From positions 41,868 to 105,867 of the forward strand of contig DDUU01000056.1 of NCBI GenBank assembly GCA_002344965.1: a DNA stretch of 64,000 bases. Reading direction: 5' to 3'. The notes beneath the pieces were generated by a model. It searched no databases. It was given only the letters and a program-made list of their open reading frames with translations, and was not told the origin of the DNA. Below, piece after piece: positions 8,446-17,929 of this stretch. The stretch's first letter is position 1. The number at the start of each line of letters is the position of its first letter. This DNA comes from Candidatus Tepidiaquacellales bacterium UBA2330 (GTDB taxonomy: Bacteria; Bacteroidota; Ignavibacteria; Tepidaquicellales; Tepidaquicellaceae). The translations under genes and the position numbers were made by a program.

Positions 8446-9339
8446 ATGAAAATATTAATAACCGGATCAAACGGATTGCTGGGACAGGCGGTAACTTCAA
8501 TTTTTACAAGGGAGACTGATCACGAACTCATTCTCACATCAGCTGAAGATTCTTCATTTCTTGAATACGGCCATGAATACAGTACACTTGACATCACAAG
8601 TAAGGAGGATGTAAAAAAATTAATTGCATTTCATGAACCTGATATAATTATTAACTGCGCTGCATTTACGAATGTTGACAAATGCGAAACCGAAAGGGAA
8701 TTATCCTGGAAGATCAATGTGGACGGTGTTAAAAACCTTATCATTGCCGCAAAGAAAATTAATTCAAAGATAATCCATTTTTCAACCGATTACATATTTG
8801 ACGGAAAGAACGGACCGTATACAGAACTGTCAAAGCCGAATCCTGTCTCATTTTACGGAAGAGGAAAGCTTGCGAGCGAGAATGCATTAATAACCAGTGA
8901 CATTAATTTTGCAATTATAAGAACCCTTGTATTATATGGAATAGGTAATAAGGTAAAACAGAATTTTGCATTATGGGTAATAGAAGAACTGAGAAATAAC
9001 CGTCCGGTTAATATTGTAACTGATCAGATAAGTAATGTAACGATGATCGATGACCTTGCATACGGGACACTGAAAATTGCTGAAATGGATGTATCGGGAA
9101 TTTACAATATCTCCGGACCTGACATACTTTCAAGGTATGATTTTGTTTTGAAGCTTTGTGAAGTATTTAATTACAATAAAGAGCTTGTAAGACCGGTTAC
9201 AACCGCAAGCTTAAAGCAACCTGCACCGAGACCGCTGAATTCCGGTCTTATAATTTTAAAAGCACAGTCTGAACTGGGATTTAATCCGATGGATTCTCTT
9301 GAAGGTCTCAGACTTCTTAAAGTTCAGCTCGGATATTAA
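8446..9339 (+). CDS. rfbD: dTDP-4-dehydrorhamnose reductase (RmlD)
   Basis: Short-chain-type NADPH reductase of 297 residues that makes dTDP-L-rhamnose for surface polysaccharides. Rossmann motif TGSNGLLGQ (residues 6-14), the signature NCAAFTNVDKCE, STDYIFDGKNGPY and the catalytic Y137xxxK141 (YGRGK) are all present. Length is normal. It stands alone: no rmlA, rmlB or rmlC is in the window, so the pathway would need genes elsewhere, or the enzyme could be a relative acting on another NDP-4-keto sugar. It lies 55 bases after the PfkB kinase. Confidence 0.88.
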   Translation: MKILITGSNGLLGQAVTSIFTRETDHELILTSAEDSSFLEYGHEYSTLDITSKEDVKKLIAFHEPDIIINCAAFTNVDKCETERELSWKINVDGVKNLIIAAKKINSKIIHFSTDYIFDGKNGPYTELSKPNPVSFYGRGKLASENALITSDINFAIIRTLVLYGIGNKVKQNFALWVIEELRNNRPVNIVTDQISNVTMIDDLAYGTLKIAEMDVSGIYNISGPDILSRYDFVLKLCEVFNYNKELVRPVTTASLKQPAPRPLNSGLIILKAQSELGFNPMDSLEGLRLLKVQLGY

Positions 9340-9363
9340 TAAGAAAAAAATAAAATATATTTA

Positions 9364-10638
9364 ATGTTAGATATAAAAATAATCAGGGAAGATCCTGAAA
9401 ACGTAAAGAAAAAACTTTCGCTCAGGAATGAAAATCCTGAAACTATAGAAAAGTTATATGAACTGGATAAAAGCAGACTTCAGCTCATTCATACAACTGA
9501 AACTCTGAAGGAAAACAGAAATAAAGTTTCTGATGAGATTGCTGTAATGAAAAAGAACAGGGAAAATACAGATGAGAAAATATCTGAAATGAAACTTGTG
9601 TCAGAAAAAATTAAAACGCTTGATGAAGAGCTTAGAAGACTTGATAAGGAAACAGATGACTTGTTAAGATATATTCCGAATCTACCGGATGACTCCGTTC
9701 CCCACGGCAAATCGGAAAAGGATAATGTACAGGTCAGAATATCCGGTGATAAGAAAATTTTTGATTTTAAGGTAAAAGATCATCTGCAGCTCGGTAAAGA
9801 TCTTGACATACTTGACTTTGAAAGAGGGGCAAAAATTTCAGGAAGCGGCTTTGCATTATACAAGGGAAAAGGCGCGAAACTTGAGAGAGCGCTGATTAAT
9901 TTTATGCTTGATGAACAGGGAAAAAACGGATACAGGGAAGTGATGACTCCGGTAATTGTAAAGCGCGAGTCAATGGAAGCCGCTGAGAAAGTTCCGAAGT
10001 TTGAAGAGGATATGTATTATATGGAAAAGGATGATATGTTTGCAATTCCAACTGCAGAAGTATCCATTCTTAATATTCACAGGGATGAGATTTTAGTGAA
10101 TGAAGAACTTCCAATAAAATACTGCGGCTTTACCAATTGTTTCAGAAGAGAAGCAGGGAGTTACGGAAAAGATACGAAAGGTTTTCTCAGAGTGCACCAG
10201 TTTAATAAAGTGGAACTCATTACTTTCTGCAAACCCGAAGAGTCTTATGCTGAAATGGAGAAAATGCTTTCGCATGCCTGCGGGATAATAGATAAGCTTG
10301 GTCTTCATTACAGGGTAATAGAACTTTGCACGGCTGATATTGGATTTGCCGCAAGCAAATGCTATGATATTGAAGTATGGTCTTATGCGGAAAATAAATG
10401 GCTTGAAGCATCTTCTGTAAGCAACTGTACGGATTATCAGTCGAGAAGAGCAATGATAAGATACAAAAAACCGCTTGAGAATAATAAGAGCAAAACGGAA
10501 CTTGTGCATATACTTAACGGATCTGGACTTGCGACTTCGAGATTAATGGTAGCTTTACTGGAATCCTGTCAGACAAAAGACGGAAATATAATTCTTCCGG
10601 AAGTATTGAGAGGTTATGCGGGATTTGATTCGATATAA
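9364..10638 (+). CDS. serS: Seryl-tRNA synthetase
   Basis: Class II aminoacyl-tRNA synthetase of 424 residues that charges tRNA-Ser (and tRNA-Sec where present). The N-terminal tRNA-binding coiled coil spans about residues 27-105. Class II motif 2 (FRREAGSYGKDTKG) and motif 3 (NGSGLATSRLMVALLE) are intact, as is TAEVSILN. The start ATG at 9364 gives the family N-terminus MLDIKIIREDPE. It is 24 bases after rfbD and convergent with nuoJ, with only 15 bases between. Confidence 0.97.
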   Translation: MLDIKIIREDPENVKKKLSLRNENPETIEKLYELDKSRLQLIHTTETLKENRNKVSDEIAVMKKNRENTDEKISEMKLVSEKIKTLDEELRRLDKETDDLLRYIPNLPDDSVPHGKSEKDNVQVRISGDKKIFDFKVKDHLQLGKDLDILDFERGAKISGSGFALYKGKGAKLERALINFMLDEQGKNGYREVMTPVIVKRESMEAAEKVPKFEEDMYYMEKDDMFAIPTAEVSILNIHRDEILVNEELPIKYCGFTNCFRREAGSYGKDTKGFLRVHQFNKVELITFCKPEESYAEMEKMLSHACGIIDKLGLHYRVIELCTADIGFAASKCYDIEVWSYAENKWLEASSVSNCTDYQSRRAMIRYKKPLENNKSKTELVHILNGSGLATSRLMVALLESCQTKDGNIILPEVLRGYAGFDSI

Positions 10639-10653
10639 AAAAATACAGAAGCG

Positions 10654-11172
10654 TTATTCAAACTTCTTTTTCGCCAGGACAATTGCACCGACTATAGCTG
10701 CAAGCAGCAGGAAAGACGCAAGCTCAAACGGGAATGAATAATTTGTGAAAAGTTCAGCGCCAAGTTTCTCTGCAGTTCCTATCTCAAGCGCTTTATCAGA
10801 CATACCTTTAAATTTGCCTTCGAATCCGAAGTAGACAGTATATCCGAGAATCCCAAACAACATAATTGCCAGCAGTATTGAAGTTAAACTCTTATATGAA
10901 TATGATTCCAATTTTTTCTTTTGAAACTGCAGGTTAAGAAGCATAATCACAAAAATGAAAAGAACCATAATAGCACCCATATACACAAGCACCTGAATAA
11001 TCGCAATGAACTGGGCTTTGAGCAAAAGATATAGTCCGGAGACAGTAAAGAAGTTAAGTATTAAAAATAATGCGCTGTTAATGGGGTTCTTTCTTGTGAT
11101 CATATAAATTGCAGACACAACGGATAAAACACTCAGCGAGATAAATAAAACTGTTTCCAGATCAAATTTCAT
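10654..11172 (-). CDS. nuoJ: NADH-quinone oxidoreductase subunit J (NuoJ), isolated
   Basis: Membrane subunit of respiratory complex I, 172 residues with five hydrophobic segments. The conserved MITRKNPINSALFLI and LLKAQFIAIIQVLVYMGAIMVLF core is clear. It takes part in proton translocation next to NuoK. Normally nuoJ lies inside a nuoA-N operon; here it stands alone, with serS on one side and an AlkD-like gene on the other. Other complex I genes must be elsewhere, or this is a dispersed copy. Codon use looks like its neighbours. Confidence 0.92.
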   Translation of the reverse strand: MKFDLETVLFISLSVLSVVSAIYMITRKNPINSALFLILNFFTVSGLYLLLKAQFIAIIQVLVYMGAIMVLFIFVIMLLNLQFQKKKLESYSYKSLTSILLAIMLFGILGYTVYFGFEGKFKGMSDKALEIGTAEKLGAELFTNYSFPFELASFLLLAAIVGAIVLAKKKFE

Positions 11173-11383
11173 AAAAAGGATTATTTTAAAACGTTACAAA
11201 TATAAGGTTTATATTTTACTTTTGTAATTCTAATTTATCTTTGAAAATTAAATTTATTGCCAATTTATAGCCTGATTTCAAAAAAAAATCAATTCATTTG
11301 TTAAACAATTTAAATGGTTTATTATGGTTTAAGATAAAATTAACATCAAATGGTCATTTCACAATAATTATTGATTTATTAAA

Positions 11384-12274
11384 TTGGATAAATTAAAAAC
11401 CAATATGAACTCTGACACGCTTCTGAACGAAAGTGACAAATTAAAAATATTAAAGCTGATAAAATCTGAAAATTATGAAGATGTTTTGAAAATACTTGAT
11501 AAAGTAAAAACATCTCATGCCGGCACTTCAAAAACAAAAGATAAAAGATTTGTCATAAGAGAAATAGTCAGGAATATTTTAGATTCAGGTAAAGATACAG
11601 TAAAAAAATTTTACAGTGCCGGAAAATTCTTCTGTGAAATAGAAAATGACAACGCAAAGGAAATCGGAATATCACTGATCTGGAGGGGATATGAATTTAA
11701 TCCGGAGAAAGTAAAGCGGATACTTCTAAAAATATCTGATGATCCAAACTGGGAAGTAAGGGAATATGCCGGTAATGCGTTTGCAGATACACTTTATTAT
11801 CATAATGATTTTTTATCGGATCTCAATGAATGGAGCGGTCATTCATCCGAAAATGTCAGAAGAGCTGTTGTTTTTTCCGCGCTTGCATACAGAGATGAAA
11901 AAAATTTTAAAAAAGCTTTCACGCTTCTGAGTAAGCTGATGAAAGACAGATCAGTGTATGTAAGAAAAAATCTCGGACCTTTTATTCTCGGTTCGCTTTT
12001 CGGCGGTAAATTTCCAGAAGAGACATCAGATTTTCTGAAGAAGTCCGGCAAATCAAAAGATCCGTATGTAAAATGGAATGTGATCATGTCATTTAATAAC
12101 AGTTTTGGTAAAAATCATCCGGATAAAGCGTTAGAAGTTCTGAGTATGTTTAAAGATGACAATGAAATCAGAGTGATCAGAGCAATGCGTTCGACTTTAA
12201 ATTTTTTAGGAAAGCATCATCCTGAAGCTGTAGATTCGTTCATCCGGAAAAATTACGCCGGGAAGATGAGATAA
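11384..12274 (+). CDS. AlkD-like HEAT-repeat protein
   Basis: All-helical protein of 289-296 residues with HEAT-like repeats (for example DPNWEVREYAGNAFADTLYYH, HSSENVRRAVVFSALAYRD, KDPYVKWNVIMSFNN, each shortened here to the key part). This resembles DNA alkylation repair enzymes of the AlkC/AlkD superfamily, which remove 3- or 7-alkylpurines. I cannot confirm the catalytic Asp and Trp, so DNA glycosylase activity is inferred. The start may be TTG 11384 or ATG 11405. No signal peptide or membrane segment. It converges on xdhC with 15 bases between. Confidence 0.75.
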   Translation: MDKLKTNMNSDTLLNESDKLKILKLIKSENYEDVLKILDKVKTSHAGTSKTKDKRFVIREIVRNILDSGKDTVKKFYSAGKFFCEIENDNAKEIGISLIWRGYEFNPEKVKRILLKISDDPNWEVREYAGNAFADTLYYHNDFLSDLNEWSGHSSENVRRAVVFSALAYRDEKNFKKAFTLLSKLMKDRSVYVRKNLGPFILGSLFGGKFPEETSDFLKKSGKSKDPYVKWNVIMSFNNSFGKNHPDKALEVLSMFKDDNEIRVIRAMRSTLNFLGKHHPEAVDSFIRKNYAGKMR

Positions 12275-12289
12275 TATTTTGAGAAAGTC

Positions 12290-13279
12290 TTATTGAGATA
12301 AATTACGGGTTTTAATTATTTCAGCTGCTATGCTTACGGCAATTTCTTCAGGAGTATTACTGCTGATATCAATACCAACCGGAGCTTTTACTTTTCTGAG
12401 CAGATTTTTATCAGCGCCTTCTTTTAAAGCATCCATGAAGATTTTTTTGATTTTTGATTTTGTTCCCATAAGACCTAAATATTTTAAATCTATATTAAGC
12501 AACTGCATCAGCGCCTGTTTATCACTATTAAAATTCGTAGTGACTATTACTGCAAAATTCACATTATACTTCAAAGCAACTTTCCCTGTATCACTGAAAG
12601 CTTTTGTTATAAATTTACTTTGACTAAAGTTATTTAAATCAACCTTTAATCCTTTTCTGTCATCATATAAAATAATGTTTAAGTCCAGCGCCGACAAAAG
12701 ATTGTACAAAGCAATACCTACATGCCCGGCTCCTGCAATAAGTACAGAATCCCTTAGTCCGGTATTTTCAATAAACTGCCAGTCATTAATTCCGGAAAAT
12801 CTGAATGTATATCTTTGATTTCCAAATTTACCTGAAGTCCTGATTTTCAATCCGCCGCAGCCTATAATCAAATAAATTTTTTTCCAATTATTAAAAGATT
12901 TAATGATCTTTTGTACCGTATGCAAGTCTTTATCGGAAATAAAATTTGCTGTAACAGTCTGCGACCCTGAGCATATCAGCCCGGATTCTCTGACGGGTAA
13001 ATCTGTTATGCTGACTGATCTGCCTCTGTGATGAATAAGATTTTCAACTGAATTAACTGTTTTACCGGTTTGAAAAATCACTCTGCTATTTTTGATAAGT
13101 TCAAATTCCATTATACCGCCGCCGACAGAACCCGTTTGATTTCCGTTTTCACTGACAGCCATTCTGAAACCTGTCTTTCCGGGCGAGCCTTTTGTATGTC
13201 TGACGACCGAATAAAGAATTACATTTTTATTCTCTGATAATTCACGGAAAATGAAATTCCAAATTTGCAGATGTGACAT
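12290..13279 (-). CDS. xdhC: XdhC-type molybdenum cofactor insertion factor
   Basis: XdhC/CoxI family protein of 329 residues. It binds molybdenum cofactor, helps its sulfuration and inserts it into xanthine dehydrogenase. The N-terminal domain has TKGSPGKTGFRM and SVGGGIMEFEL. The C-terminal Rossmann domain has VLIAGAGHVGIAL near residue 180 and YLGLMGTKSKI. It is the last gene of the minus-strand trio, nine bases after xdhB, which fixes its client. Confidence 0.9.
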   Translation of the reverse strand: MSHLQIWNFIFRELSENKNVILYSVVRHTKGSPGKTGFRMAVSENGNQTGSVGGGIMEFELIKNSRVIFQTGKTVNSVENLIHHRGRSVSITDLPVRESGLICSGSQTVTANFISDKDLHTVQKIIKSFNNWKKIYLIIGCGGLKIRTSGKFGNQRYTFRFSGINDWQFIENTGLRDSVLIAGAGHVGIALYNLLSALDLNIILYDDRKGLKVDLNNFSQSKFITKAFSDTGKVALKYNVNFAVIVTTNFNSDKQALMQLLNIDLKYLGLMGTKSKIKKIFMDALKEGADKNLLRKVKAPVGIDISSNTPEEIAVSIAAEIIKTRNLSQ

Positions 13280-13288
13280 TAAATGAAA

Positions 13289-15598
13289 TCAATTTGATTT
13301 GTTATCTGAAATACTTAAAGCAGGTGAATGTAAATCTTTGGCAAAAGTATTTTCATATAATTTTAACAATACTTTTTCCGGGGTAAAAGGCGCGGAAAAT
13401 TCAGGCGATGCATCAGGATTAAATTCCCTGACAGCATTCATTATAGCGAAATAGGCGCCGATGCCGTACATTAGCGGAGGCTCTCCGATAGCTTTTGAAT
13501 TAAATATTCCGACCGGGTTTGGTTCGTTTAAAAATTTTATAATAACTTCCGCAGGAGTAAAATGCAGATCAGGCACTTTGTAAGTGGAAAGAAGATCGGT
13601 AAGAAGTCTGCCTTTTTTATCATGTATAATCTCTTCAATGGTCATCCATCCGAGTCCCTGCATCAATGCGCCTTCTGCCTGTCCTAGATCAATTACGGGA
13701 TTCAGACTGTGACCGAAATCATGAACGGCTTTGACGGAATCAATTCTGTAAATTCCTCTCAAACAGTCAACAGTTACTTCAATAAATGCAGTACCGTAAA
13801 CATGATACCTGAAAGGATTGCCTTTGTTAGTGACCCTGTCAAAAAATAAATCCGGTGTTGCGTAATGAGCGTAATCACAGAGACTGATCCTTTTTGAATT
13901 AGCATTCTCAACTATGATGCCCCATGTCAAACCGGTATCTTTGTTATTTAAAAAAACTTTTTCATCCTTAATAATCAAACCTTCAGAATTAATTAAACCA
14001 AGATCATCTGCTGCGGAATTCAGCAGTCTTTCCAGAATATTATTACATGCAGTCAGTACGGCATTACAGTTCATGTCAGCTCCGGAGCTTGCAGCAGTGG
14101 GCGAAGTATTTGCAGATCTTGTTGTATTTGTCGGTTCGTTTTTAATTTTATCATGACTAATGGAAAAGACTCTTGAAATTACTTCGCGGATCTTTGCATT
14201 AACACCCTGACCCATTTCCACAGCAGCAGTGCTGAATCCGACAGAGCCGTCTGTATAAACATTTACGAGAGCATTCGCCTGGTTCATTCGTGTATTTGTG
14301 AATGCAATACCGAAACAAATCGGCATATATGCATATCCCTTTTTATATAGTGAGTTTACTGAATTGAACTGTCTGATCTTTTTAATTTCTTTCTGAAGAC
14401 CGAAATCCATTTCCGCTTTATCCCATGATTTTCCTGACATTACATTTACAGCTTTCTGACCATAATGGAAATGATCATTTTCCTTTATGAGATTTTTTTT
14501 CTGAATAATATCAGGCGGGATATTTATTTTCAGTGCTGCTTTATAGACAGCGCATTCTATTACAAATTTTCCCTGCGGACCTCCGAATCCTCTGAAAGCA
14601 GTATTCGGCGCCAGGTTTGTCCTGCAGCAGTAGCCTATTGCTTTTACATTCGGAATATAATAACTGTTTGTACAATGAAACAGCGAGCGGTCGAGTATGG
14701 CAGGTGACAGATCGGCGGATGCTCCGGAGTTTTGGAAGAACGTAACTTCATAAGCAAGTATCATTCCTTCTGAATTTAATCCTATTTTAAAATCAGATGA
14801 ATATGGATTTCTCTTTCCGGTCATTACCATATCGTCATGTCTTGACAGAATCAGTTTCACCGGTTTGTTAAGAAGAAAAGCTGCAAGCGCACACAGAGCT
14901 GCCCACGGGGATGCCTGATCTTCCTTACCGCCGAAACCGCCGCCGAGCCTTGTAACCTCGACTTCAACCTTATTTTTTGAAATACCGAGAACTTCTGAAA
15001 CAACTTTCTGAACTGCAGACGGACCCTGTGTGGAAGAAATTACTTTTATGCTGCCTCCTTCAAGAGGATAAGAAACAGCGCCCTGAGTTTCCAGATAGAG
15101 GTGTTCCTGTCCGCCTGATTCACAGGTACCTGATTCAATGACATCACATTTATCCCAGACATTATTTACATTTCCGGATTCAAAGATCCGCGGAGGTATA
15201 GACAGCTGACCTTTAGCAAAAGCTTCACGCGGATCAGTAATGACGGGAAGTTCTTCATACTTTATAACTATTTTTTTAGATGCTTCTGACGCTATGAATT
15301 TTGACTCAGCTATTATCAGAGCCACCGGCATCCCTATAAAATGAACTTCATTTTCAGCAAGAAGACATTCATCCCTGACAATTCCGCCGATTTGATTTAT
15401 TCCCGGGATGTCTTTGTAAGTAAATATTTTTATGACACCTTTAATGGAGCAGGCTTCCGAAAGATCTAAGGACAGAATTTTTCCGTGAGCGCATTTTGAA
15501 TAAAAAACTTTTGCATATAAAGTACCATCAGGAACATTAACATCATCAATGAACAGAGATTTACCGGTAATATGCTGAATTATGTCGTAGTCTTTCAT
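13289..15598 (-). CDS. xdhB: Xanthine dehydrogenase, molybdopterin-binding subunit
   Basis: Large subunit of a molybdenum hydroxylase, 769 residues. Recognised parts: the aldehyde oxidase a/b hammerhead N-terminus (DYDIIQHITGKSLFIDDV), the GGGFGGKEDQAS cofactor loop, FRGFGGPQGKF with the substrate-binding Arg, and KAIGEPPL with the catalytic Glu near residue 723. It hydroxylates hypoxanthine or xanthine in the best known members; other purines or N-heterocycles are possible. ATGA overlap with xdhA shows coupled translation. No purine transporter or deaminase lies nearby to settle the substrate. Length is normal. Confidence 0.92.
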   Translation of the reverse strand: MKDYDIIQHITGKSLFIDDVNVPDGTLYAKVFYSKCAHGKILSLDLSEACSIKGVIKIFTYKDIPGINQIGGIVRDECLLAENEVHFIGMPVALIIAESKFIASEASKKIVIKYEELPVITDPREAFAKGQLSIPPRIFESGNVNNVWDKCDVIESGTCESGGQEHLYLETQGAVSYPLEGGSIKVISSTQGPSAVQKVVSEVLGISKNKVEVEVTRLGGGFGGKEDQASPWAALCALAAFLLNKPVKLILSRHDDMVMTGKRNPYSSDFKIGLNSEGMILAYEVTFFQNSGASADLSPAILDRSLFHCTNSYYIPNVKAIGYCCRTNLAPNTAFRGFGGPQGKFVIECAVYKAALKINIPPDIIQKKNLIKENDHFHYGQKAVNVMSGKSWDKAEMDFGLQKEIKKIRQFNSVNSLYKKGYAYMPICFGIAFTNTRMNQANALVNVYTDGSVGFSTAAVEMGQGVNAKIREVISRVFSISHDKIKNEPTNTTRSANTSPTAASSGADMNCNAVLTACNNILERLLNSAADDLGLINSEGLIIKDEKVFLNNKDTGLTWGIIVENANSKRISLCDYAHYATPDLFFDRVTNKGNPFRYHVYGTAFIEVTVDCLRGIYRIDSVKAVHDFGHSLNPVIDLGQAEGALMQGLGWMTIEEIIHDKKGRLLTDLLSTYKVPDLHFTPAEVIIKFLNEPNPVGIFNSKAIGEPPLMYGIGAYFAIMNAVREFNPDASPEFSAPFTPEKVLLKLYENTFAKDLHSPALSISDNKSN

Positions 15599-17022
15599 AC
15601 AGTTTCTTTAATATCAATTAATTCCGGAAACAGTTTTATAAAATGAGTGTAAATCAATCTGGACAAAAGTAATCTTTTATAACTTTCGCTGCCTCGGGCG
15701 TCGCTTATCGGAGAAATTTCAGCGTCTGCAATTCTGACAGCTTCTTTGATTACTTCAGCATTAATTTTTTTACCTGTCAGGAATTCAGAAGCAAGTGAGA
15801 GAAATTTAGGAGTTTCAAATACTCCGCCAGCTGAAATGTTTATTTTGCTGATACGCTCATTTTCATATTCGATATAAATTGCAGTATTTACAGAAGCAAT
15901 ATCAAGGTAAGTGCGTTTGGATACTTTTTCAAAATTTATAAAAAAGTTTTTTTTAGGAATTTTAAATCTGATAAATTTTATAATTTCCCCTCGGGATCTT
16001 ACGGTTTTTTTATAACTTACAAAATAGTCTTTAAGACTTACAGCGCGTTCTGATTTGTCCGAAGTTAGAATTACATCCGAATCAAGCGCCAGAAAGAACG
16101 CAGTCATATCGCCGATAGGGGAGGCGTTATTGATATTACCGCCGACGGTGGCATTGTTTCTGATCGGGGTCGAACCGAAGAGTTCGGAGAAATCCGTTAT
16201 GCCGGGAAAAATATTTTTTAACAGAGCGGATTCCAGAATATCTGTAACGGTTGATGAAGATCTCAGACAGCAATAACCGTCATCTTCAAAAACATTATCA
16301 GCAGTATTCCTTTTAAAAATAAAAGAAAGGTCAGATGACAGCATCTCATCAGGTTTCTGAACGAAGAGATCCGTTCCTCCGCCGACATAATAGTCAGGCA
16401 TATCAGAATTATTGTTATCTGTTGGATCAACATACAGTTCAGTTAATTTTTCTTTAACAGTCAGGAAATATTCAGGAATAATATTTTTATTAATAAGATA
16501 TAATAATCTTTTTTCAAATTCATCGGGAGCATTTCCGATTTCTTTTTTAATATTAACTGCGGCTCTTATAATTGAGCTGTGACCCGTACATCTGCAGACA
16601 TTCCCGTCTATAAAATCAAGTATATTATTATTTTTCAGATTGCCGGAAGACAGAAAAAATGCAGTGAGGGAAACTATAAAACCCGGAGTACAGAAGCCGC
16701 ATTGAGCCGCTCCTTCACTTAGAAAAGCAGACTGAACAGGAGAAAGCTGAGAGTTATTCAGATTTAGACCTTCAATAGTAACAATATGCGAACCATGAAT
16801 ATTCATAACAGGGACCAGACATGAGTTTACAGTCCGGTAAATTACTTTATCATTCTCCATAGTTCCGCAGATAACAGTGCAAGCTCCGCAGTCACCTTCT
16901 TTACATCCTTCTTTAGCGCCTGTAAGTTTACATGATCTTAAAAAATCCAAAGTAACGGCAGCGGGATTTAAGACGGCAGTAACGGCGGAATTATTCAGTA
17001 AGAATGTGATATTCTGATTCAT
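15595..17022 (-). CDS. xdhA: Xanthine dehydrogenase, FeS and FAD subunit
   Basis: Small subunit, 475 residues, carrying two [2Fe-2S] clusters and FAD that pass electrons from the molybdenum site to NAD+. The plant-type cluster uses C40, C45, C48 and C68. The second domain has QCGFCTPG and CRCTGH. The FAD domain has YVGGGTDL, TPIRNNATVGGN and SPIGDM. This FeS-FAD fusion is the XdhA layout of proteobacterial enzymes rather than three separate subunits. It is the first gene of xdhA-xdhB-xdhC. Confidence 0.92.
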   Translation of the reverse strand: MNQNITFLLNNSAVTAVLNPAAVTLDFLRSCKLTGAKEGCKEGDCGACTVICGTMENDKVIYRTVNSCLVPVMNIHGSHIVTIEGLNLNNSQLSPVQSAFLSEGAAQCGFCTPGFIVSLTAFFLSSGNLKNNNILDFIDGNVCRCTGHSSIIRAAVNIKKEIGNAPDEFEKRLLYLINKNIIPEYFLTVKEKLTELYVDPTDNNNSDMPDYYVGGGTDLFVQKPDEMLSSDLSFIFKRNTADNVFEDDGYCCLRSSSTVTDILESALLKNIFPGITDFSELFGSTPIRNNATVGGNINNASPIGDMTAFFLALDSDVILTSDKSERAVSLKDYFVSYKKTVRSRGEIIKFIRFKIPKKNFFINFEKVSKRTYLDIASVNTAIYIEYENERISKINISAGGVFETPKFLSLASEFLTGKKINAEVIKEAVRIADAEISPISDARGSESYKRLLLSRLIYTHFIKLFPELIDIKETV

Positions 17023-17140
17023 AAAAGCGGAGATGCGAGTTAATATTTAATTCTAAATTAAAAATTAAAAATATTAGAGTGAAGTTACAACGGATTACAT
17101 AATAAACAGCGGATATGAGATGAAGCTGGGGTTTGTAAGA

Positions 17141-17170
17141 GGGAAAAAACCGTTTAAACGGTTTTTTCCC
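17141..17170. terminator. Perfect 30-bp palindromic terminator
   Basis: A perfect inverted repeat with arms GGGAAAAAACCG (17141-17152) and CGGTTTTTTCCC (17159-17170) and a TTTAAA centre. It lies 28 bases after the lipoprotein stop (17198, minus strand) and upstream of xdhA. It would separate the lipoprotein/glmM transcription unit from the xdh operon and can fold on either strand. Confidence 0.75.
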
Positions 17171-17197
17171 GAAACGACGCTATTAGATTATTGCTAT

Positions 17198-17851
17198 TTA
17201 CTTTCGGACTATTCCTGAACTTAAAAAATCCTCTACCATTCTTTCGGAATATGAACTTGCCAGATCACTGATGGAAGCCGGATTAAATGTTTCTGACTGC
17301 GCTGACCATATAAGCTCTTCGGAAGAAACATCATAAAAATTACTTGTTAAAAATACATTTGTCGACTTAGTATAATATCCGGGAGTATTTACCATATTAT
17401 AAGAACCATAATAATAATTATAGAACGGATAATATGAGTTATATGGAGAATAATATGTGGAACCCGGTACATATCTTTCTTCTTCTTTAATGTCGAGTAC
17501 AGATATTACCATTGCTCCGTCCACGCCTAGTTCTTTCATTTTTTCCTTTACTACTTCCTGCTTTTCGGGATCAGCTTTACCGTCTCCGTCAGAGTCAAAC
17601 ATTGTTGACGAAATAACATTTGTACCGGCTACTGCATTTATTCCGTTTCTCTTAAGCTGACTTACTATTGCATTTTCTACTTTTGACTTTGCAACTACAT
17701 TACTTGAAACACCCATGACAATTATTTTTTTATATTTTTTTGCCGTGGTAGCGGGTTTTTTCCAGGTGCCTGACATTTCAGTAACTGATGAACAGGAATA
17801 AAATGTGAAAGCGCAAACTAAAGTTAAAACAGATAAAAATATTTTTTGCAT
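17198..17851 (-). CDS. Lipoprotein, DUF4136-like
   Basis: Outer-envelope lipoprotein of 217 residues. The signal peptide ends in FYSC, so C20 is the probable lipidation site. The following SSVTEMSGTWKKP and the VMGVSSN / VENAIVSQLKRNGI / DGAMVISVLDI pattern resemble DUF4136-type lipoproteins. An inserted DSDGDGKADPEK is like a calcium-binding EF-hand or thrombospondin-3 loop. Then comes a Tyr-rich stretch (about residues 130-150). The C-terminus has SSEELIWSAQSETFNP, a common ending of that group. It is 78 bases after glmM on the same strand and has its own terminator. Function unknown. Confidence 0.65.
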   Translation of the reverse strand: MQKIFLSVLTLVCAFTFYSCSSVTEMSGTWKKPATTAKKYKKIIVMGVSSNVVAKSKVENAIVSQLKRNGINAVAGTNVISSTMFDSDGDGKADPEKQEVVKEKMKELGVDGAMVISVLDIKEEERYVPGSTYYSPYNSYYPFYNYYYGSYNMVNTPGYYTKSTNVFLTSNFYDVSSEELIWSAQSETFNPASISDLASSYSERMVEDFLSSGIVRK

Positions 17852-17929
17852 GATTATTTTTTGATTTTCTTTTAAAAATGTTTTTTAAAAATATATGAAT
17901 TATTGAATAAGATAAAGTTATTAAATGAT

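Noticed and set aside
17141..17170. Operator palindrome for an xdh regulator
   Set aside because: A perfect palindrome can be an operator, but the A/T tracts and place just after a stop fit a terminator better.
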